The position numbers were made by a program, and so were the translations under genes. From the NCBI GenBank assembly GCA_015069295.1, contig SVIW01000004.1, forward strand, positions 1 through 64,000: a DNA stretch of 64,000 bases. The letters run 5' to 3'. Within the stretch, counting starts at the first letter, position 1. Each line of letters begins with the position of its first letter. The DNA is from Clostridiales bacterium (GTDB lineage: Bacteria > Bacillota > Clostridia > Christensenellales > Borkfalkiaceae). The notes beneath the pieces are model-generated. The model searched no databases, had not been told where the DNA came from, and worked only from the letters and a program-made list of their open reading frames with translations. This document shows, piece by piece, positions 17,639 through 26,751 of this stretch.

Positions 17639-19360
17639 ATGAACAAAGAAAAAGCAGAATTAACCACGTTTGAAAACTTGCGCTATACCCGCCCTGATTT
17701 TAAGGCGGCGAAAGCCTTTTACGAAACGTTAAACGCGCGCTTAAAAGCGGCGAAAACCTACGGCGAGGTAAGAGAGTGTATTTTTCAAGAGGAGGAATTT
17801 TCTTCCACGCTCAATACGCAGGCGACGATTGCAATGGTGCGTCATACGATAGACACGACCGACCCGTTTTATTTGGAAGAGGACGAGTTTATCAATCAGG
17901 GGTATCCTGAGATTATGCCGCAAATGCAGGCGTTTAACGCGGCATTGTTAGAGTCTAAGTTTAAAGGGGAAATCGACAAAGAATTCGGCGCGCAATTTTT
18001 AAAAGCCGTCCGCCTTTCTTTTGATAGCTTTTCCGAAAAGAACGTGCCCCTTATGCAAGAGGAAAACGAACTGACTAGCCGTTATCAAAAACTGACGGCG
18101 GCTTGTAAAATCTCCTTTGACGGCGGCGAACATAACCTTTACGGGATTTTGAAATATTTTTCCGACCCCGACCGCGAGGTAAGAATAGCGGCGGCAAAAA
18201 AATACGCGGAGTTTTTCGAGGAAAACGAAAAAGAATTGGGCGAAATCTTCGATAGATTGGTAAAAATCCGCCACCAAATGGGCGAAAATATGGGTTTTGA
18301 AAATTTCGTCCCGCTTGGGTATATGCAGCAGGGCAGACTCGATTATACCAAAGAGGACGTTGCGGCGTTTAGAAAGCAGGTTTTGGAAGAAATCGTGCCC
18401 TTCTGCGAAGAAATTTACAAGGCGCAGGCAAAGCGTATCGGCGTGGACAAAATCCGTTTTTACGACGAACAGCTCATCTTTTCAGACGGCAACGCCGTAC
18501 CGATTGGAGATAGAGCGTATCTTGTCGAGCAGGCGAGCAAAATGTACCACGAGCTCAGCGACGAAACGGGCGAGTTTATCGAGTATATGATAGACCACCA
18601 ATTGATGGATTTGGACAACAAACCCGGAAAAGCCGCGACGGGCTATATGACGATGCTCAGCGATTATAAAGCGCCTTTCGTCTATTCCTGCTTTAACGGC
18701 ACGACGGGGGACGTAGACGTATTGACGCACGAAATGGGACACGCTTTTGCGGGGTATTTAGCAGCGCGCAATCAGCCCTTGCAAGCGCTTTGGAGCGAGC
18801 CGACGGACGTCGCCGAAATCCATTCGATGGCAATGGAGCAGTTTGCCTATCCGTATGCCGAATTGTTTTTCGGGGAAAAAGCGGAGCAGTACCGTTTTCA
18901 GCATTTGCAAGAAGCCATTACCTTCGTGCCCTTCGGCGTAGCGGTGGACGAATTTCAGCATATCGTCTACGAACGCCCGAATTTAACCCCCGACGAGCGC
19001 ACGGCAATTTGGCGGAGCTTAGAGAAAAAGTATATGCCTTGGCGGGACTACGGCGAGGACAACCCGTTCTTTGCGAAAGGGGGGTGGTGGTATCATAAGC
19101 CGCATATTTTCCAATACCCCTTCTATTATATCAATTACACACTCACGACGATGGGCGCGTTAGAGTTCAAGAAAAAGGCGGCGACGGATTTTAGCGCTTG
19201 CTGGCGCGATTATACGACCCTTTGTCGGGTAGGCGGTTCGCTTGGGTATCTCGAAACCTTAAAAGCGGCGAATCTTGCCGTGCCCTTTGAAGAGGGCGGC
19301 GTGCGCAGAGCGGTCGGGTATGCCCTCGATATTTTACGGGAGAAAATTGCAAAGGAGTAA
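17639..19360 (+). CDS. pepF: M3 family oligoendopeptidase
   Basis: A 573-residue zinc peptidase of the thimet/PepF group. The catalytic HEMGH is at residues 364-368 and the third zinc ligand, Glu, follows in the EIHSMAMEQF segment about 25 residues on. It cleaves oligopeptides of about 5-20 residues in the cytoplasm. Length fits the shorter clostridial members. It begins 20 bases after ansA and is followed 8 bases later by an M29 aminopeptidase, so oligopeptides can be cut down to amino acids by this unit. Confidence 0.93.
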   Translation: MNKEKAELTTFENLRYTRPDFKAAKAFYETLNARLKAAKTYGEVRECIFQEEEFSSTLNTQATIAMVRHTIDTTDPFYLEEDEFINQGYPEIMPQMQAFNAALLESKFKGEIDKEFGAQFLKAVRLSFDSFSEKNVPLMQEENELTSRYQKLTAACKISFDGGEHNLYGILKYFSDPDREVRIAAAKKYAEFFEENEKELGEIFDRLVKIRHQMGENMGFENFVPLGYMQQGRLDYTKEDVAAFRKQVLEEIVPFCEEIYKAQAKRIGVDKIRFYDEQLIFSDGNAVPIGDRAYLVEQASKMYHELSDETGEFIEYMIDHQLMDLDNKPGKAATGYMTMLSDYKAPFVYSCFNGTTGDVDVLTHEMGHAFAGYLAARNQPLQALWSEPTDVAEIHSMAMEQFAYPYAELFFGEKAEQYRFQHLQEAITFVPFGVAVDEFQHIVYERPNLTPDERTAIWRSLEKKYMPWRDYGEDNPFFAKGGWWYHKPHIFQYPFYYINYTLTTMGALEFKKKAATDFSACWRDYTTLCRVGGSLGYLETLKAANLAVPFEEGGVRRAVGYALDILREKIAKE

Positions 19361-19368
19361 AGAAGAAT

Positions 19369-20595
19369 ATGGATAAAAAGTTGTTGCAAAATTATGCGAA
19401 ATTGTTGGCGGTAACCGGTTTAAACGTGCAAAAAGGTCAGACGGTATTTATTGCCGCCGCGCTCGATCAGCCGCAATTTGTTACAATGGTAGTGGAGGAA
19501 TGTTACAAAGCGGGCGCTAGTGAAGTGTACGTTGAATGGTCGCATCAGCCCGTAGAAAAACTCTCTTCCAATTATCGCAGTTTAGAGTCCCTCTCGAAAA
19601 TGTCCCCTTGGGTAAAGGCAAAATGGGAATACAAGGCGAAAAATTACGCGTGTCGGCTTTGGATTGAATCGGAAGACCCCGACGGAATGAGCGGGGTAGA
19701 TCAGGAAAAAATGAGCAAAGTCCGTCAGGCGTTGTATCCGCAGGTCAAGCCCTTCCGTTTGGCGATGGAAAACAAGCACCAGTGGTGTATTGCCGCCGTA
19801 CCCGGCGAGGATTGGGCGAAAAAAGTCTTCCCTACCCTTACGAAAGAGGCGGCAGTGGAGAAGATGTGGGAGGTTATTTTAAAGGCTTCCCGCGCGGACG
19901 GCGAGGACCCCGTTGCGGCTTGGAAAAAGCACAACGAAGACCTGCTTTCCCGCTCGCAATACCTCAACGGACTGGGATTAAAATATCTCGAATATAAGAG
20001 CGAGAACGGCACCGACTTGACGGTCGAACTTTTGGAAGACGGCGTTTTTTGCGGCGGCAGAGAAAAGACTTTGCAAGGGGGGATTTTCAACCCCAATATC
20101 CCAACCGAGGAAGTCTTTACTTCCCCCAAAGCGGGCGCGGCGGAGGGGATTGTCTATTCGTCCAAACCCCTTTCGTATATGGGCGAGCTGATCGAAAACT
20201 TTTCCTTGCGCTTTGAAAACGGCAAGGTGGTAGAGGCGAAAGCGGAAAAGGGCGAGGCGCTTTTAAAGAAGATGGTTTCGATGGACGACGGAGCGGGGAA
20301 GCTCGGCGAATGCGCGTTAATTCCCTTCGATTCTCCCATCAATCAAACGGGGGTTTTGTTCTATAACACCCTCTTTGACGAAAACGCAAGCTGCCACTTT
20401 GCGGTGGGGCATGGCTTTAACGAATGCTTAAAAGGCTATGAAAATTACACGGACGAGGAATGCAAAGCGCGGGGGATTAACGACAGTATGATTCACGTGG
20501 ACTTTATGATTGGAACGAGAGATATGTCGATTATCGGCGTTACGAAAGAGGGCAAACGAATCCAAATTTTCAAAAACGGCACTTGGGCGTTTTAA
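19369..20595 (+). CDS. M29 family aminopeptidase
   Basis: A 408-residue metallo-aminopeptidase of the AmpS/PepS (thermophilic) family, which removes N-terminal residues from peptides. The N-terminal QKGQTVFIAAALDQPQF and CYKAGASEVYVEW, the NGTDLTVEL segment, the CALIPFDSPINQTG segment and C-terminal HVDFMIGTRDM match the family and carry the metal ligands. AAGGAG is inside the 3' end of pepF, just ahead of the ATG, so the two are likely translated together. Confidence 0.92.
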   Translation: MDKKLLQNYAKLLAVTGLNVQKGQTVFIAAALDQPQFVTMVVEECYKAGASEVYVEWSHQPVEKLSSNYRSLESLSKMSPWVKAKWEYKAKNYACRLWIESEDPDGMSGVDQEKMSKVRQALYPQVKPFRLAMENKHQWCIAAVPGEDWAKKVFPTLTKEAAVEKMWEVILKASRADGEDPVAAWKKHNEDLLSRSQYLNGLGLKYLEYKSENGTDLTVELLEDGVFCGGREKTLQGGIFNPNIPTEEVFTSPKAGAAEGIVYSSKPLSYMGELIENFSLRFENGKVVEAKAEKGEALLKKMVSMDDGAGKLGECALIPFDSPINQTGVLFYNTLFDENASCHFAVGHGFNECLKGYENYTDEECKARGINDSMIHVDFMIGTRDMSIIGVTKEGKRIQIFKNGTWAF

Positions 20596-20649
20596 CGGAC
20601 AAAATTTGCGTTATATAAAAGGAAAATAAAACGAAAGAGGTAATTGGTT

Positions 20650-21777
20650 ATGATAAAAATAGACGTTTTTTCCGGCTTTTTGGGCGCAGGCAAGACTACG
20701 CTGATTAAAAAACTGATTCAGGAAGCCTACGCGGGCGAAAAGGTCGTTTTGATTGAAAACGAATTTGGCGAAATCGGTATCGATGGCGGGTTTTTGCAGG
20801 ACGCAGGCGTCAACGTTACGGAAATGAATTCGGGTTGTATTTGTTGTTCGCTTGTCGGCGATTTTTCCAAAGCGCTTCGTCAGGTAGCGGAAACCTTTTC
20901 CCCGCAGCGCATTATCATCGAGCCGTCCGGGGTTGGAAAGCTCAGCGACGTTATCAAGGCAGTGCAAAACGCAGGCGTTGAAAACGCTTGTCTCAACGCG
21001 GCTTGTACCGTTGTAGACGCTGCAAAATGTAAGATGTATATGAAGAACTTCGGCGAATTTTTTAACGACCAAGTTACCAACGCGGGCTGTATCGTGCTTT
21101 CGCACACGGGTAAAATTTCTCAGGAGAAATTGTCCGCTGCCGTCGAGCTGTTGAAAGAGAAAAACGCCTCGGCAAATTTCGTTACGGCGGATTGGGATAC
21201 CTTGGACGGCAAAGCGATTTTGGCGGCAATGGAAAAAAAGGACAGCTTGCAGGCAGAACTTGACCGTTTGGCGGCAGAGGCGCACGAGCACCATCACGAA
21301 CATCATCACGGACACCACGAGCACGAGGAATGCCACGACCCGAACTGTTCTTGCCACGAGCACCACGGACACCACGAGCACGGGTGTGAACACGTACACG
21401 GTACCCACGAACATCATCACGAGCACCACGGACACGAGGAATGCCACGACCCGAACTGTTCTTGCCACGAGCACCACGGACATCACGAGCATCATCACCA
21501 CGCAGACGAAGTGTTTACCAGTTGGGGAGCGGAAACGACGCGCGTTTTCACGAAAGAGGAGCTTGCGTTGGCTTTACAGGAAATCCAAAACGCCGACGCG
21601 TACGGCACGGTATTGCGCGCTAAGGGCATCGTAGCGGGCGAGGGGAAATGGTTGCATTTTGACTACGTTCCGGGAGAGCCCGACGTGCGCGAGGGTTGCG
21701 CGGGCGTTACGGGCAGACTTTGCGTAATTGGCTGCGGCTTAAATGAAGACGCGTTGAAAGAATTGTTTAAGGTATAA
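20650..21777 (+). CDS. COG0523 (CobW/G3E) GTPase with histidine-rich arm
   Basis: A 375-residue G3E-family NTPase, a family of metal chaperones. Walker A GFLGAGKTT is at about residue 9, and NSGCICCSL near 59 is the CxCC metal site. In place of the usual NKxD base-recognition motif it has LSHTGK. Residues about 214-295 are a Cys/His arm with more than 35 His, built from two imperfect copies of a unit containing ECHDPNCSCHEHHGHHEH. The C-terminal domain (KWLHFDYVPGE) is the usual CobW-C domain. The arm suggests zinc or nickel storage. ATG 20650 has GAGG 9 bases upstream; a TTG at 20644 is too close. Confidence 0.9.
   Translation: MIKIDVFSGFLGAGKTTLIKKLIQEAYAGEKVVLIENEFGEIGIDGGFLQDAGVNVTEMNSGCICCSLVGDFSKALRQVAETFSPQRIIIEPSGVGKLSDVIKAVQNAGVENACLNAACTVVDAAKCKMYMKNFGEFFNDQVTNAGCIVLSHTGKISQEKLSAAVELLKEKNASANFVTADWDTLDGKAILAAMEKKDSLQAELDRLAAEAHEHHHEHHHGHHEHEECHDPNCSCHEHHGHHEHGCEHVHGTHEHHHEHHGHEECHDPNCSCHEHHGHHEHHHHADEVFTSWGAETTRVFTKEELALALQEIQNADAYGTVLRAKGIVAGEGKWLHFDYVPGEPDVREGCAGVTGRLCVIGCGLNEDALKELFKV
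21280..21510 (+). repeat. Tandem repeat encoding the His-rich arm
   Basis: A block coding HEECHDPNCSCHEHHGHH occurs at about 21325-21375 and again at about 21435-21485 with nearly identical DNA, embedded in CAC/CAT/GAG triplets. Such DNA can expand or contract in frame. Confidence 0.85.
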
Positions 21778-21787
21778 GGTGTAAATT

Positions 21788-22750
21788 ATGAGACAGAAAT
21801 TACCCGCGCAAACGCCCGTATATTTGTTTTTGGGCTTTTTAGAATCGGGCAAGACGAAATTTATCCAAGAAACGTTGGAAGACCCCCGTTTTTCTTCGGG
21901 AGAAAAGACCCTGCTTTTGGTTATGGAAGAGGGGGAAGAGGAATACGAAAGCATTCGTTTTGCGGAGGCGGAGAACGTCAGCCTCGCCGTGATAGACGAT
22001 AAAGCGCTGTTGACGGAGGCGTATCTTACGCAGCTACAAACGGAGTGCGGCGCCGAACGCGTCGTCGTCGAATATAACGGAATGTGGCTTTTGGAGGATT
22101 TTTTCAACGCGATGCCAGAGGGCTGGATGATCAATCAAATGATGACCTTCTTCGATTCGGCGACCTTCCTCAATTACAACGCGAATATGCGCCAACTCGT
22201 TTTCGATAAAATCCAAAGCACGCAGCTCGTCGTTTTCAACCGTTTCGACGACGAGGAAAAGAAAATGGAGTTTCATAAAGTCGTTCGCGGGATTACCCGT
22301 CAATGCGATATCGTCTACGAGCATAGCGACGGGAAAGCGGATTTTGACGATATCGAAGACCCGTTGCCCTACGATATCAACGCGCCCGTGATTACGGTGG
22401 AGGATCGCGATTACGCTTTTTTCTACCGTGATTTGACGGAAAATTTAGAGGCGTATCTTGGAAAGACGGTCAAATTTAAAGGTATCGTTGCTACGGACAA
22501 GCGGTTAGAGCCGACGGATATCGTCGTGGGCAGACACGTAATGACCTGCTGCGCGGACGATATTCAATACTGTGGCTTGGCTTGCGTTTTGCCCGCGGTT
22601 ATGGAGTTAAAGACGCGCGATTGGATTAGCGTTACGGCGAAAGTCGAACTGTTAAAACACCGCATTTATAAAGGAAAGGGCCCCGTTTTGGTGGCGGAAA
22701 AAGTGATTGTTTGCGAGCCGCCCGAAGAACAGCTTGCGACTTTTTATTGA
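21788..22750 (+). CDS. P-loop (CobW-like) protein fused to a TIGR03943/DUF1980-like domain
   Basis: A 320-residue protein that begins with a G3E-like NTPase core: GFLESGKTKF is a valid P-loop and VVFNRFDDEE takes the place of NKxD. From about residue 215 the sequence changes to LGKTVKFKGIVATDK ... DIVVGRHVMTCCADDIQYCGLAC, which matches the C-terminal metal-binding part of the TIGR03943/YcgQ proteins (normally partner of a YcgR permease). The gene starts 10 bases after the His-rich GTPase gene, so both likely act together in metal handling. No permease gene is nearby. Confidence 0.8.
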   Translation: MRQKLPAQTPVYLFLGFLESGKTKFIQETLEDPRFSSGEKTLLLVMEEGEEEYESIRFAEAENVSLAVIDDKALLTEAYLTQLQTECGAERVVVEYNGMWLLEDFFNAMPEGWMINQMMTFFDSATFLNYNANMRQLVFDKIQSTQLVVFNRFDDEEKKMEFHKVVRGITRQCDIVYEHSDGKADFDDIEDPLPYDINAPVITVEDRDYAFFYRDLTENLEAYLGKTVKFKGIVATDKRLEPTDIVVGRHVMTCCADDIQYCGLACVLPAVMELKTRDWISVTAKVELLKHRIYKGKGPVLVAEKVIVCEPPEEQLATFY

Positions 22751-22808
22751 TAGATAACGGAGGTTTTTTAAAATTTATCAAAATTCTTTTGAAAAATGAA
22801 AAAAGCTA

Positions 22809-22837
22809 TTGCAAAAAGTATAAAGGTATGCTATAAT
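22809..22837 (+). promoter_or_regulatory. Sigma-A promoter of the 23084 lipoprotein leader
   Basis: TTGCAA (22809-22814) and TATAAT (22832-22837), 17 bases apart. The predicted start falls at about 22844, the first base of the outer stem of the leader. Confidence 0.8.
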
Positions 22838-22843
22838 TTTAAT

Positions 22844-23000
22844 GCTAAACTAACTAAATAATCGGAAAACGGCGTAAGAATCTCCTCGTGGGAGTAGTGT
22901 ACCCTTTTTTTGTCGTCCCAATTTTTTGAATTTTGCAAAAATGCAAATTCCACGAATTGGGACGGGGACTCTATGTCCATTCTGATTAGGTTAGTTTAGC
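22844..23000 (+). ncRNA. Structured leader RNA 1 (candidate cis-regulatory element)
   Basis: GCTAAACTAAC (22844-22854) is the exact reverse complement of GTTAGTTTAGC (22990-23000), and TAATC/GATTA extends the stem. Inside are a small hairpin CTCC/GGAG (22882-22894) followed by a T tract, and a long hairpin CGTCCCAATT (22914-22923) with AATTGGGACG (22955-22964), then GGGAC/GTCC. The RNA therefore starts inside a closed multi-branch fold and is followed by an intrinsic terminator and then the lipoprotein gene. No known riboswitch consensus was recognised. Compare 34213-34321. Confidence 0.65.
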
Positions 23001-23022
23001 GACGATCGGAGTTTGCGTTTTT

Positions 23023-23056
23023 AAGAGCGTTGACTTCGGTTGGCGCTCTTTTTTAT
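23023..23056 (+). terminator. Terminator between leader RNA 1 and its gene
   Basis: AAGAGCGTTGAC and GTTGGCGCTCTT form a 12-bp stem (three G-T pairs) around a TTCG loop, followed by six T. It sits 28 bases before the start codon, so it either ends a small RNA or acts as an attenuator. Confidence 0.88.
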
Positions 23057-23083
23057 ATTCTATTTTATCGGGAGGGGTTCGAG

Positions 23084-26000
23084 ATGAGAAAAAGGCTACT
23101 TACTCTTTTGCTTTCGGCGTGTATGACGTTGCTTGGGCTTTTGGGCTTGGCTGCGTGCGGAGAGGAAACGCAAACGCCGACGCAAACGCAAACGGAGCTG
23201 CAAAAGCTGTCGGCGCCCGTCGTTACGTTGGATGCAGACGTCGCGAGCTGGGCGGCGGACGAAAAGGCGGATAAATTTGAAATCAGCTTGGACGGAAATT
23301 TATCCTACGTGGAAAATACGATTACCAGCAAAAAACTTTCTGACGGACAGACGCTCAAAGTGCGCGCGGTCGGAGACGGTACGAATTATACCACTTCCGA
23401 TTGGAGCAATAGCGTAACCTATACTGCTACGGGCGCGGGCGGCGAGAATCCCGGTACGGGCGGCGAAAACCCCGGCACGGGCGGCGAAAACCCCGGCACG
23501 GGCGGCGAGAATCCCGGTACGGGCGGGGAAAATCCGCCCGCGCAGACGACCGCACCTACCTATTTGGGAATTATCGCCTCGAAAAGTAAACCGAGCGCAA
23601 GCGATTTGCCTGCGGGGTTAAAAACGAGCCGTATGCCAACTCTTTACAGCGGTGTAAGAGTTTCCGTGCAAGATGCTTTAAGTGGCTATTTCAGCGAGGC
23701 GGACAACGCATTGGGCGAAGCAATGCCGACGGAAAGCGGGTATGAAATTTACAGCGCAATCGGCAATACGGTGTATATCCAAATCTGGTTAAACAACCCC
23801 GACCAAAACACGATTTTGTCCTTGAAATTGAACGGAGTCAAATACCAAACGGGCGGGGCGTTGCAGTCCTTCTTCGTGGAAGACGGGGGCAGTTATTTAA
23901 ACTGCGTATACGTGGCGGTTACGATTCCAAACAATAGCTACGAGGAGATTTCCTACGAGGTAACGGAAATCGAATACGTCGAGGGGAATAACGTAAACCA
24001 AGACGGCAAATCGGTACTCATTGACGAGGATAACGATACGGTAAAAATCGGTTTACCGTATCAAAATTACCCTTCCGCAACCTGCGAAGAAATTAGTTTC
24101 GGCTGTCATAGCGCAAGCGTTATCGTTCGCGTAGCGGACGAAAGCGATTTAAACGCAAATAAAGGCTATTGGATTCGCGCGGTCGTGCTGGACGAAAACG
24201 GCGTGGTATGCCAAGAACAGCTTTTGCCAAGCGTCGAAAATGAAATCGAATTTACGGGGCTTGTCGAGGAAACCGAGTACACCTTTGCGGTGTTCTATTT
24301 CGGGGATAAACACGACGGCGCGGGCTTGACCTATAACGTAATGTACAGCCAAACCTTTACGACCAACGCCGTCGTAACGGTGGAGGAATTTTTGCTCGGC
24401 GGAGAGCTGTTTACGGACGAGGGCAGAAACGCCGCGAAAATCACGTTGGCAGCCAATCTTTCTTACGACGCGAAGGCCTGCTTTGACCGCGTGGAAATTT
24501 ACGACGGGGAGACCCTCGTTTTAACCGATAACGAATTCGAGGGGTATACGGACTATACGACTTTAAACTCCAAGACTGAATATACGCTGAAAATATATTA
24601 TTCCAGCGCTGAAAACGGCTATACGGGCAGAGTCAAGGAAATTTCCGTTACCACGCCCGAATACGCGCTGCCCGAATTAGAAACGTACGATTTAGAAAAA
24701 ATCGTGGTGGGCAATCACGCAATCTTTGGGTTTAAGGTTGAAAAATATACCGATTTAAAATATTACGATATCATCGTGCGCGGGTATGCGCAGAAAGATG
24801 AGTATTTTGCTCCGTTTATCGTAGAGATGATGGACGATTCTACGCTTTTGGAAAGATTGCAACAGCAAGCCGACAGAAACTATATGAAACCGAACGGGTA
24901 CGTATGGGAAGCGCGGTATTACATGGATTTGTATCTTACCTATTTGCAGGCTTGGGAGCATAAAGAATACATGGGCTACGAGGATAGTCAGTGGCGGGAA
25001 ATCGCGGAGTCTTCCTCGCAGTATCTCTACGAATTAACGACGGAAAGCGGCGATTTGTTCGTGGCAAACGACGGGGATTTCATGTACAACTATTACGCGG
25101 TTTTGCGTAATTATTTCGAGTACGAAGAGACGTATGAAGATTTATACTTCGATATCTATTTACGGGTCGATTTTGGCGACGGCGCGGGCGTTAGGGTAAT
25201 CAATATTGGCAACGCAAATCCCTATTTTAGAGGTGAGGTCGGCGACGATTACTACGGCTTTGATATAGAAGAAGACGAAAACGTGAAAAACGGCTACGAA
25301 TTTAGGGAAACGGGCAGCGATTATAAGGCTCTTTACGTGTACAAGATTGCCCTGTATCAAAACGGCGAATTCGTTTGCTACGTACCCTTTACGGCGTACG
25401 ATACGACGAGCGTGGACACCGACGCTTGGCTTAACGAGTGGATTGAAAAGTTAAAGTGCGAAATTCCCGCCGCAACTGCGGAGGAGATGCTGCAAAAACT
25501 CGGCGCGGAAATCGTGCAACAAATCTTCGACGAACTGTGGTTTAAAGAAGACGGCACGATGGACGGCGTAGTGGAGGAAAACGGCAGTGTTTCCGTAGGC
25601 GGCAGCGTAAAGGGCAACCAAACCGAACGCGAGCTGCTGACGGTACTCGGCGCGTTTGACGGCGCGGCTTTAACGGCGTTGTTTGAGGAATATACAGGGG
25701 AGAGTAAGTCGCTTGCGGAATTTATCGAGGATAGCCCCAACGGCGTGATTATCGACGTTATCACGGCGTATAGAAACCAAACGGAAGTAACGGACGAAAA
25801 CGCTTCTGCGTTGTTTAACGCAATCGATAGCGTGTACGACGTCTACAATCAGTTGAAAAACGGCTACGAAGACTGTATTCGCGAAGAATACGCAAACAAG
25901 CAAATCGCCGACCCTATCGAGGGAATCGAGGCGATAACCTTTAAATTCGTAGCGGGAACGGACCTTGCGCCCGCAGGCGCGTACAAGCTTCGAATTTTCT

Positions 26001-26548
26001 GTCGTTCGATTTTAAAAAGCTATACGGGCAACGAGAGCGAAGAACCGTATACCCGTAATATTTCTATCAAAGCAACTTTAAAAGCGCCTGAAAACGTTCG
26101 AATGGACGGTAGACGGATTGTTTGGGACGAGGTTGAGGGCGCAAACAATTACGATATCTACGTCAACGGGGAAAAACGCTTTGCCGCGTGGGAGAATTCC
26201 TACGAACAGTACGGCGAAATTCAAGACGGGGACGTTATTCAAATTGTGGCAATCGGGGATTTTGCTTACGATAGCGAGTTTTCGGAAGAATTTATTTACG
26301 TACAACCGAAATTAAGCGCGCCCGTATTAACCGTAAATAGCAATAGGGTGATTATACAGCCCGTGGAAAATGCGACCAAGTACGTTTATACGCTTAACGG
26401 AATGCAGGAAGAAACGTACGGTACGGTCATTTACATATACGAAAGCGGCACGCTTTCGGTCAAAGCGGTGGACGAAAACGGCGTTTACGGCGACAGCGCT
26501 TGGACGAGTATTACGGTAGAGAAAACCTCTCCGGATAAGGAAAAGTAA
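23084..26548 (+). CDS. Large exported lipoprotein with fibronectin-like segments
   Basis: A 1154-residue protein. The signal peptide (MRKRLLTLLLSACMTLLGLL) ends in LAACGEE, a lipobox with Cys near 25. Then come a beta-rich domain of 'cut-and-paste' type (LSAPVVTLDADVASWAADEKADKFEISLDG, given in outline), a linker of five GTGGENP-type repeats (23440-23533), and a long series of beta-rich segments; the last 150 residues again resemble the N-terminal type (APENVRMDGRRIVWDEVEGA), as in fibronectin III or Ig-like folds. No enzyme motif seen. Start at 23084 follows GGAGGGG. It probably displays a binding surface outside the cell. Confidence 0.8.
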   Translation: MRKRLLTLLLSACMTLLGLLGLAACGEETQTPTQTQTELQKLSAPVVTLDADVASWAADEKADKFEISLDGNLSYVENTITSKKLSDGQTLKVRAVGDGTNYTTSDWSNSVTYTATGAGGENPGTGGENPGTGGENPGTGGENPGTGGENPPAQTTAPTYLGIIASKSKPSASDLPAGLKTSRMPTLYSGVRVSVQDALSGYFSEADNALGEAMPTESGYEIYSAIGNTVYIQIWLNNPDQNTILSLKLNGVKYQTGGALQSFFVEDGGSYLNCVYVAVTIPNNSYEEISYEVTEIEYVEGNNVNQDGKSVLIDEDNDTVKIGLPYQNYPSATCEEISFGCHSASVIVRVADESDLNANKGYWIRAVVLDENGVVCQEQLLPSVENEIEFTGLVEETEYTFAVFYFGDKHDGAGLTYNVMYSQTFTTNAVVTVEEFLLGGELFTDEGRNAAKITLAANLSYDAKACFDRVEIYDGETLVLTDNEFEGYTDYTTLNSKTEYTLKIYYSSAENGYTGRVKEISVTTPEYALPELETYDLEKIVVGNHAIFGFKVEKYTDLKYYDIIVRGYAQKDEYFAPFIVEMMDDSTLLERLQQQADRNYMKPNGYVWEARYYMDLYLTYLQAWEHKEYMGYEDSQWREIAESSSQYLYELTTESGDLFVANDGDFMYNYYAVLRNYFEYEETYEDLYFDIYLRVDFGDGAGVRVINIGNANPYFRGEVGDDYYGFDIEEDENVKNGYEFRETGSDYKALYVYKIALYQNGEFVCYVPFTAYDTTSVDTDAWLNEWIEKLKCEIPAATAEEMLQKLGAEIVQQIFDELWFKEDGTMDGVVEENGSVSVGGSVKGNQTERELLTVLGAFDGAALTALFEEYTGESKSLAEFIEDSPNGVIIDVITAYRNQTEVTDENASALFNAIDSVYDVYNQLKNGYEDCIREEYANKQIADPIEGIEAITFKFVAGTDLAPAGAYKLRIFCRSILKSYTGNESEEPYTRNISIKATLKAPENVRMDGRRIVWDEVEGANNYDIYVNGEKRFAAWENSYEQYGEIQDGDVIQIVAIGDFAYDSEFSEEFIYVQPKLSAPVLTVNSNRVIIQPVENATKYVYTLNGMQEETYGTVIYIYESGTLSVKAVDENGVYGDSAWTSITVEKTSPDKEK
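23440..23533 (+). repeat. Gly-Thr-Gly-Gly-Glu-Asn-Pro coding repeat
   Basis: Five near-identical 21-base units encode GGENPGT. They form a flexible linker and are candidates for copy-number change. Confidence 0.9.
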
Positions 26549-26569
26549 GCATAAAAAGCAAAGTAACAG

Positions 26570-26602
26570 CAAAAAAACGACCGAGCAATCGGTCGTTTTT
26601 TT
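26570..26602 (+). terminator. Intrinsic terminator of the large lipoprotein gene
   Basis: AAAACGACCGA and TCGGTCGTTTT pair tightly with a long T run, and may also stop minus-strand transcription from tRNA-Arg. Confidence 0.9.
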
Positions 26603-26677
26603 TGGTACTCCCTGCGGGAATCGAACCCACAACTAGCCCTTAGGAGGGGCTTGTTATATCCATTTAACTAAGGAAGC
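26603..26677 (-). tRNA. tRNA-Arg (anticodon CCT)
   Basis: Read on the minus strand, GCTTCCT pairs with AGGGAGT (two G-T pairs), the D stem is GTTA/TAAC, and the anticodon arm is AGCCC-CTCCTAA-GGGCT. The T arm is GTGGG-TTCGATT-CCCGC and CCA is encoded. The anticodon CCT reads AGG. A truncated copy lies directly upstream in its own direction (26752-26807). Confidence 0.95.
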
Positions 26678-26682
26678 GTATT

Positions 26683-26751
26683 CAATTTTTTATCGATTCC
26701 CGCTGCGAGTATCTTCGCTACGCTCAGGGCGTCGTCGCTTTGCTCCTCGCG
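26683..26751. repeat. Insert between intact and truncated tRNA-Arg
   Basis: 69 bases. On the minus strand it begins CGCGAGGAGC, joined directly to the GGTTCG of the truncated T arm. It contains GCGACGACGCCC and GAGCGTAGCGAAG, and ends with GCGGGAATCGA, the inverted complement of the tRNA's own T-arm 3' half. No coding potential. Confidence 0.65.

Noticed and set aside
20611..21501. Val/Met-rich minus-strand frame opposite the His-rich GTPase
   Set aside because: The hydrophobic look comes from reading CAC/CAT/GAG repeats backwards; the plus strand has P-loop and CxCC motifs.
22844..23000. Interpretation of leader RNA 1 as a MITE with terminal inverted repeats
   Set aside because: No target-site duplication flanks it, its start coincides with the expected transcript start, and the second leader has a different terminal stem. 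Not fully excluded.
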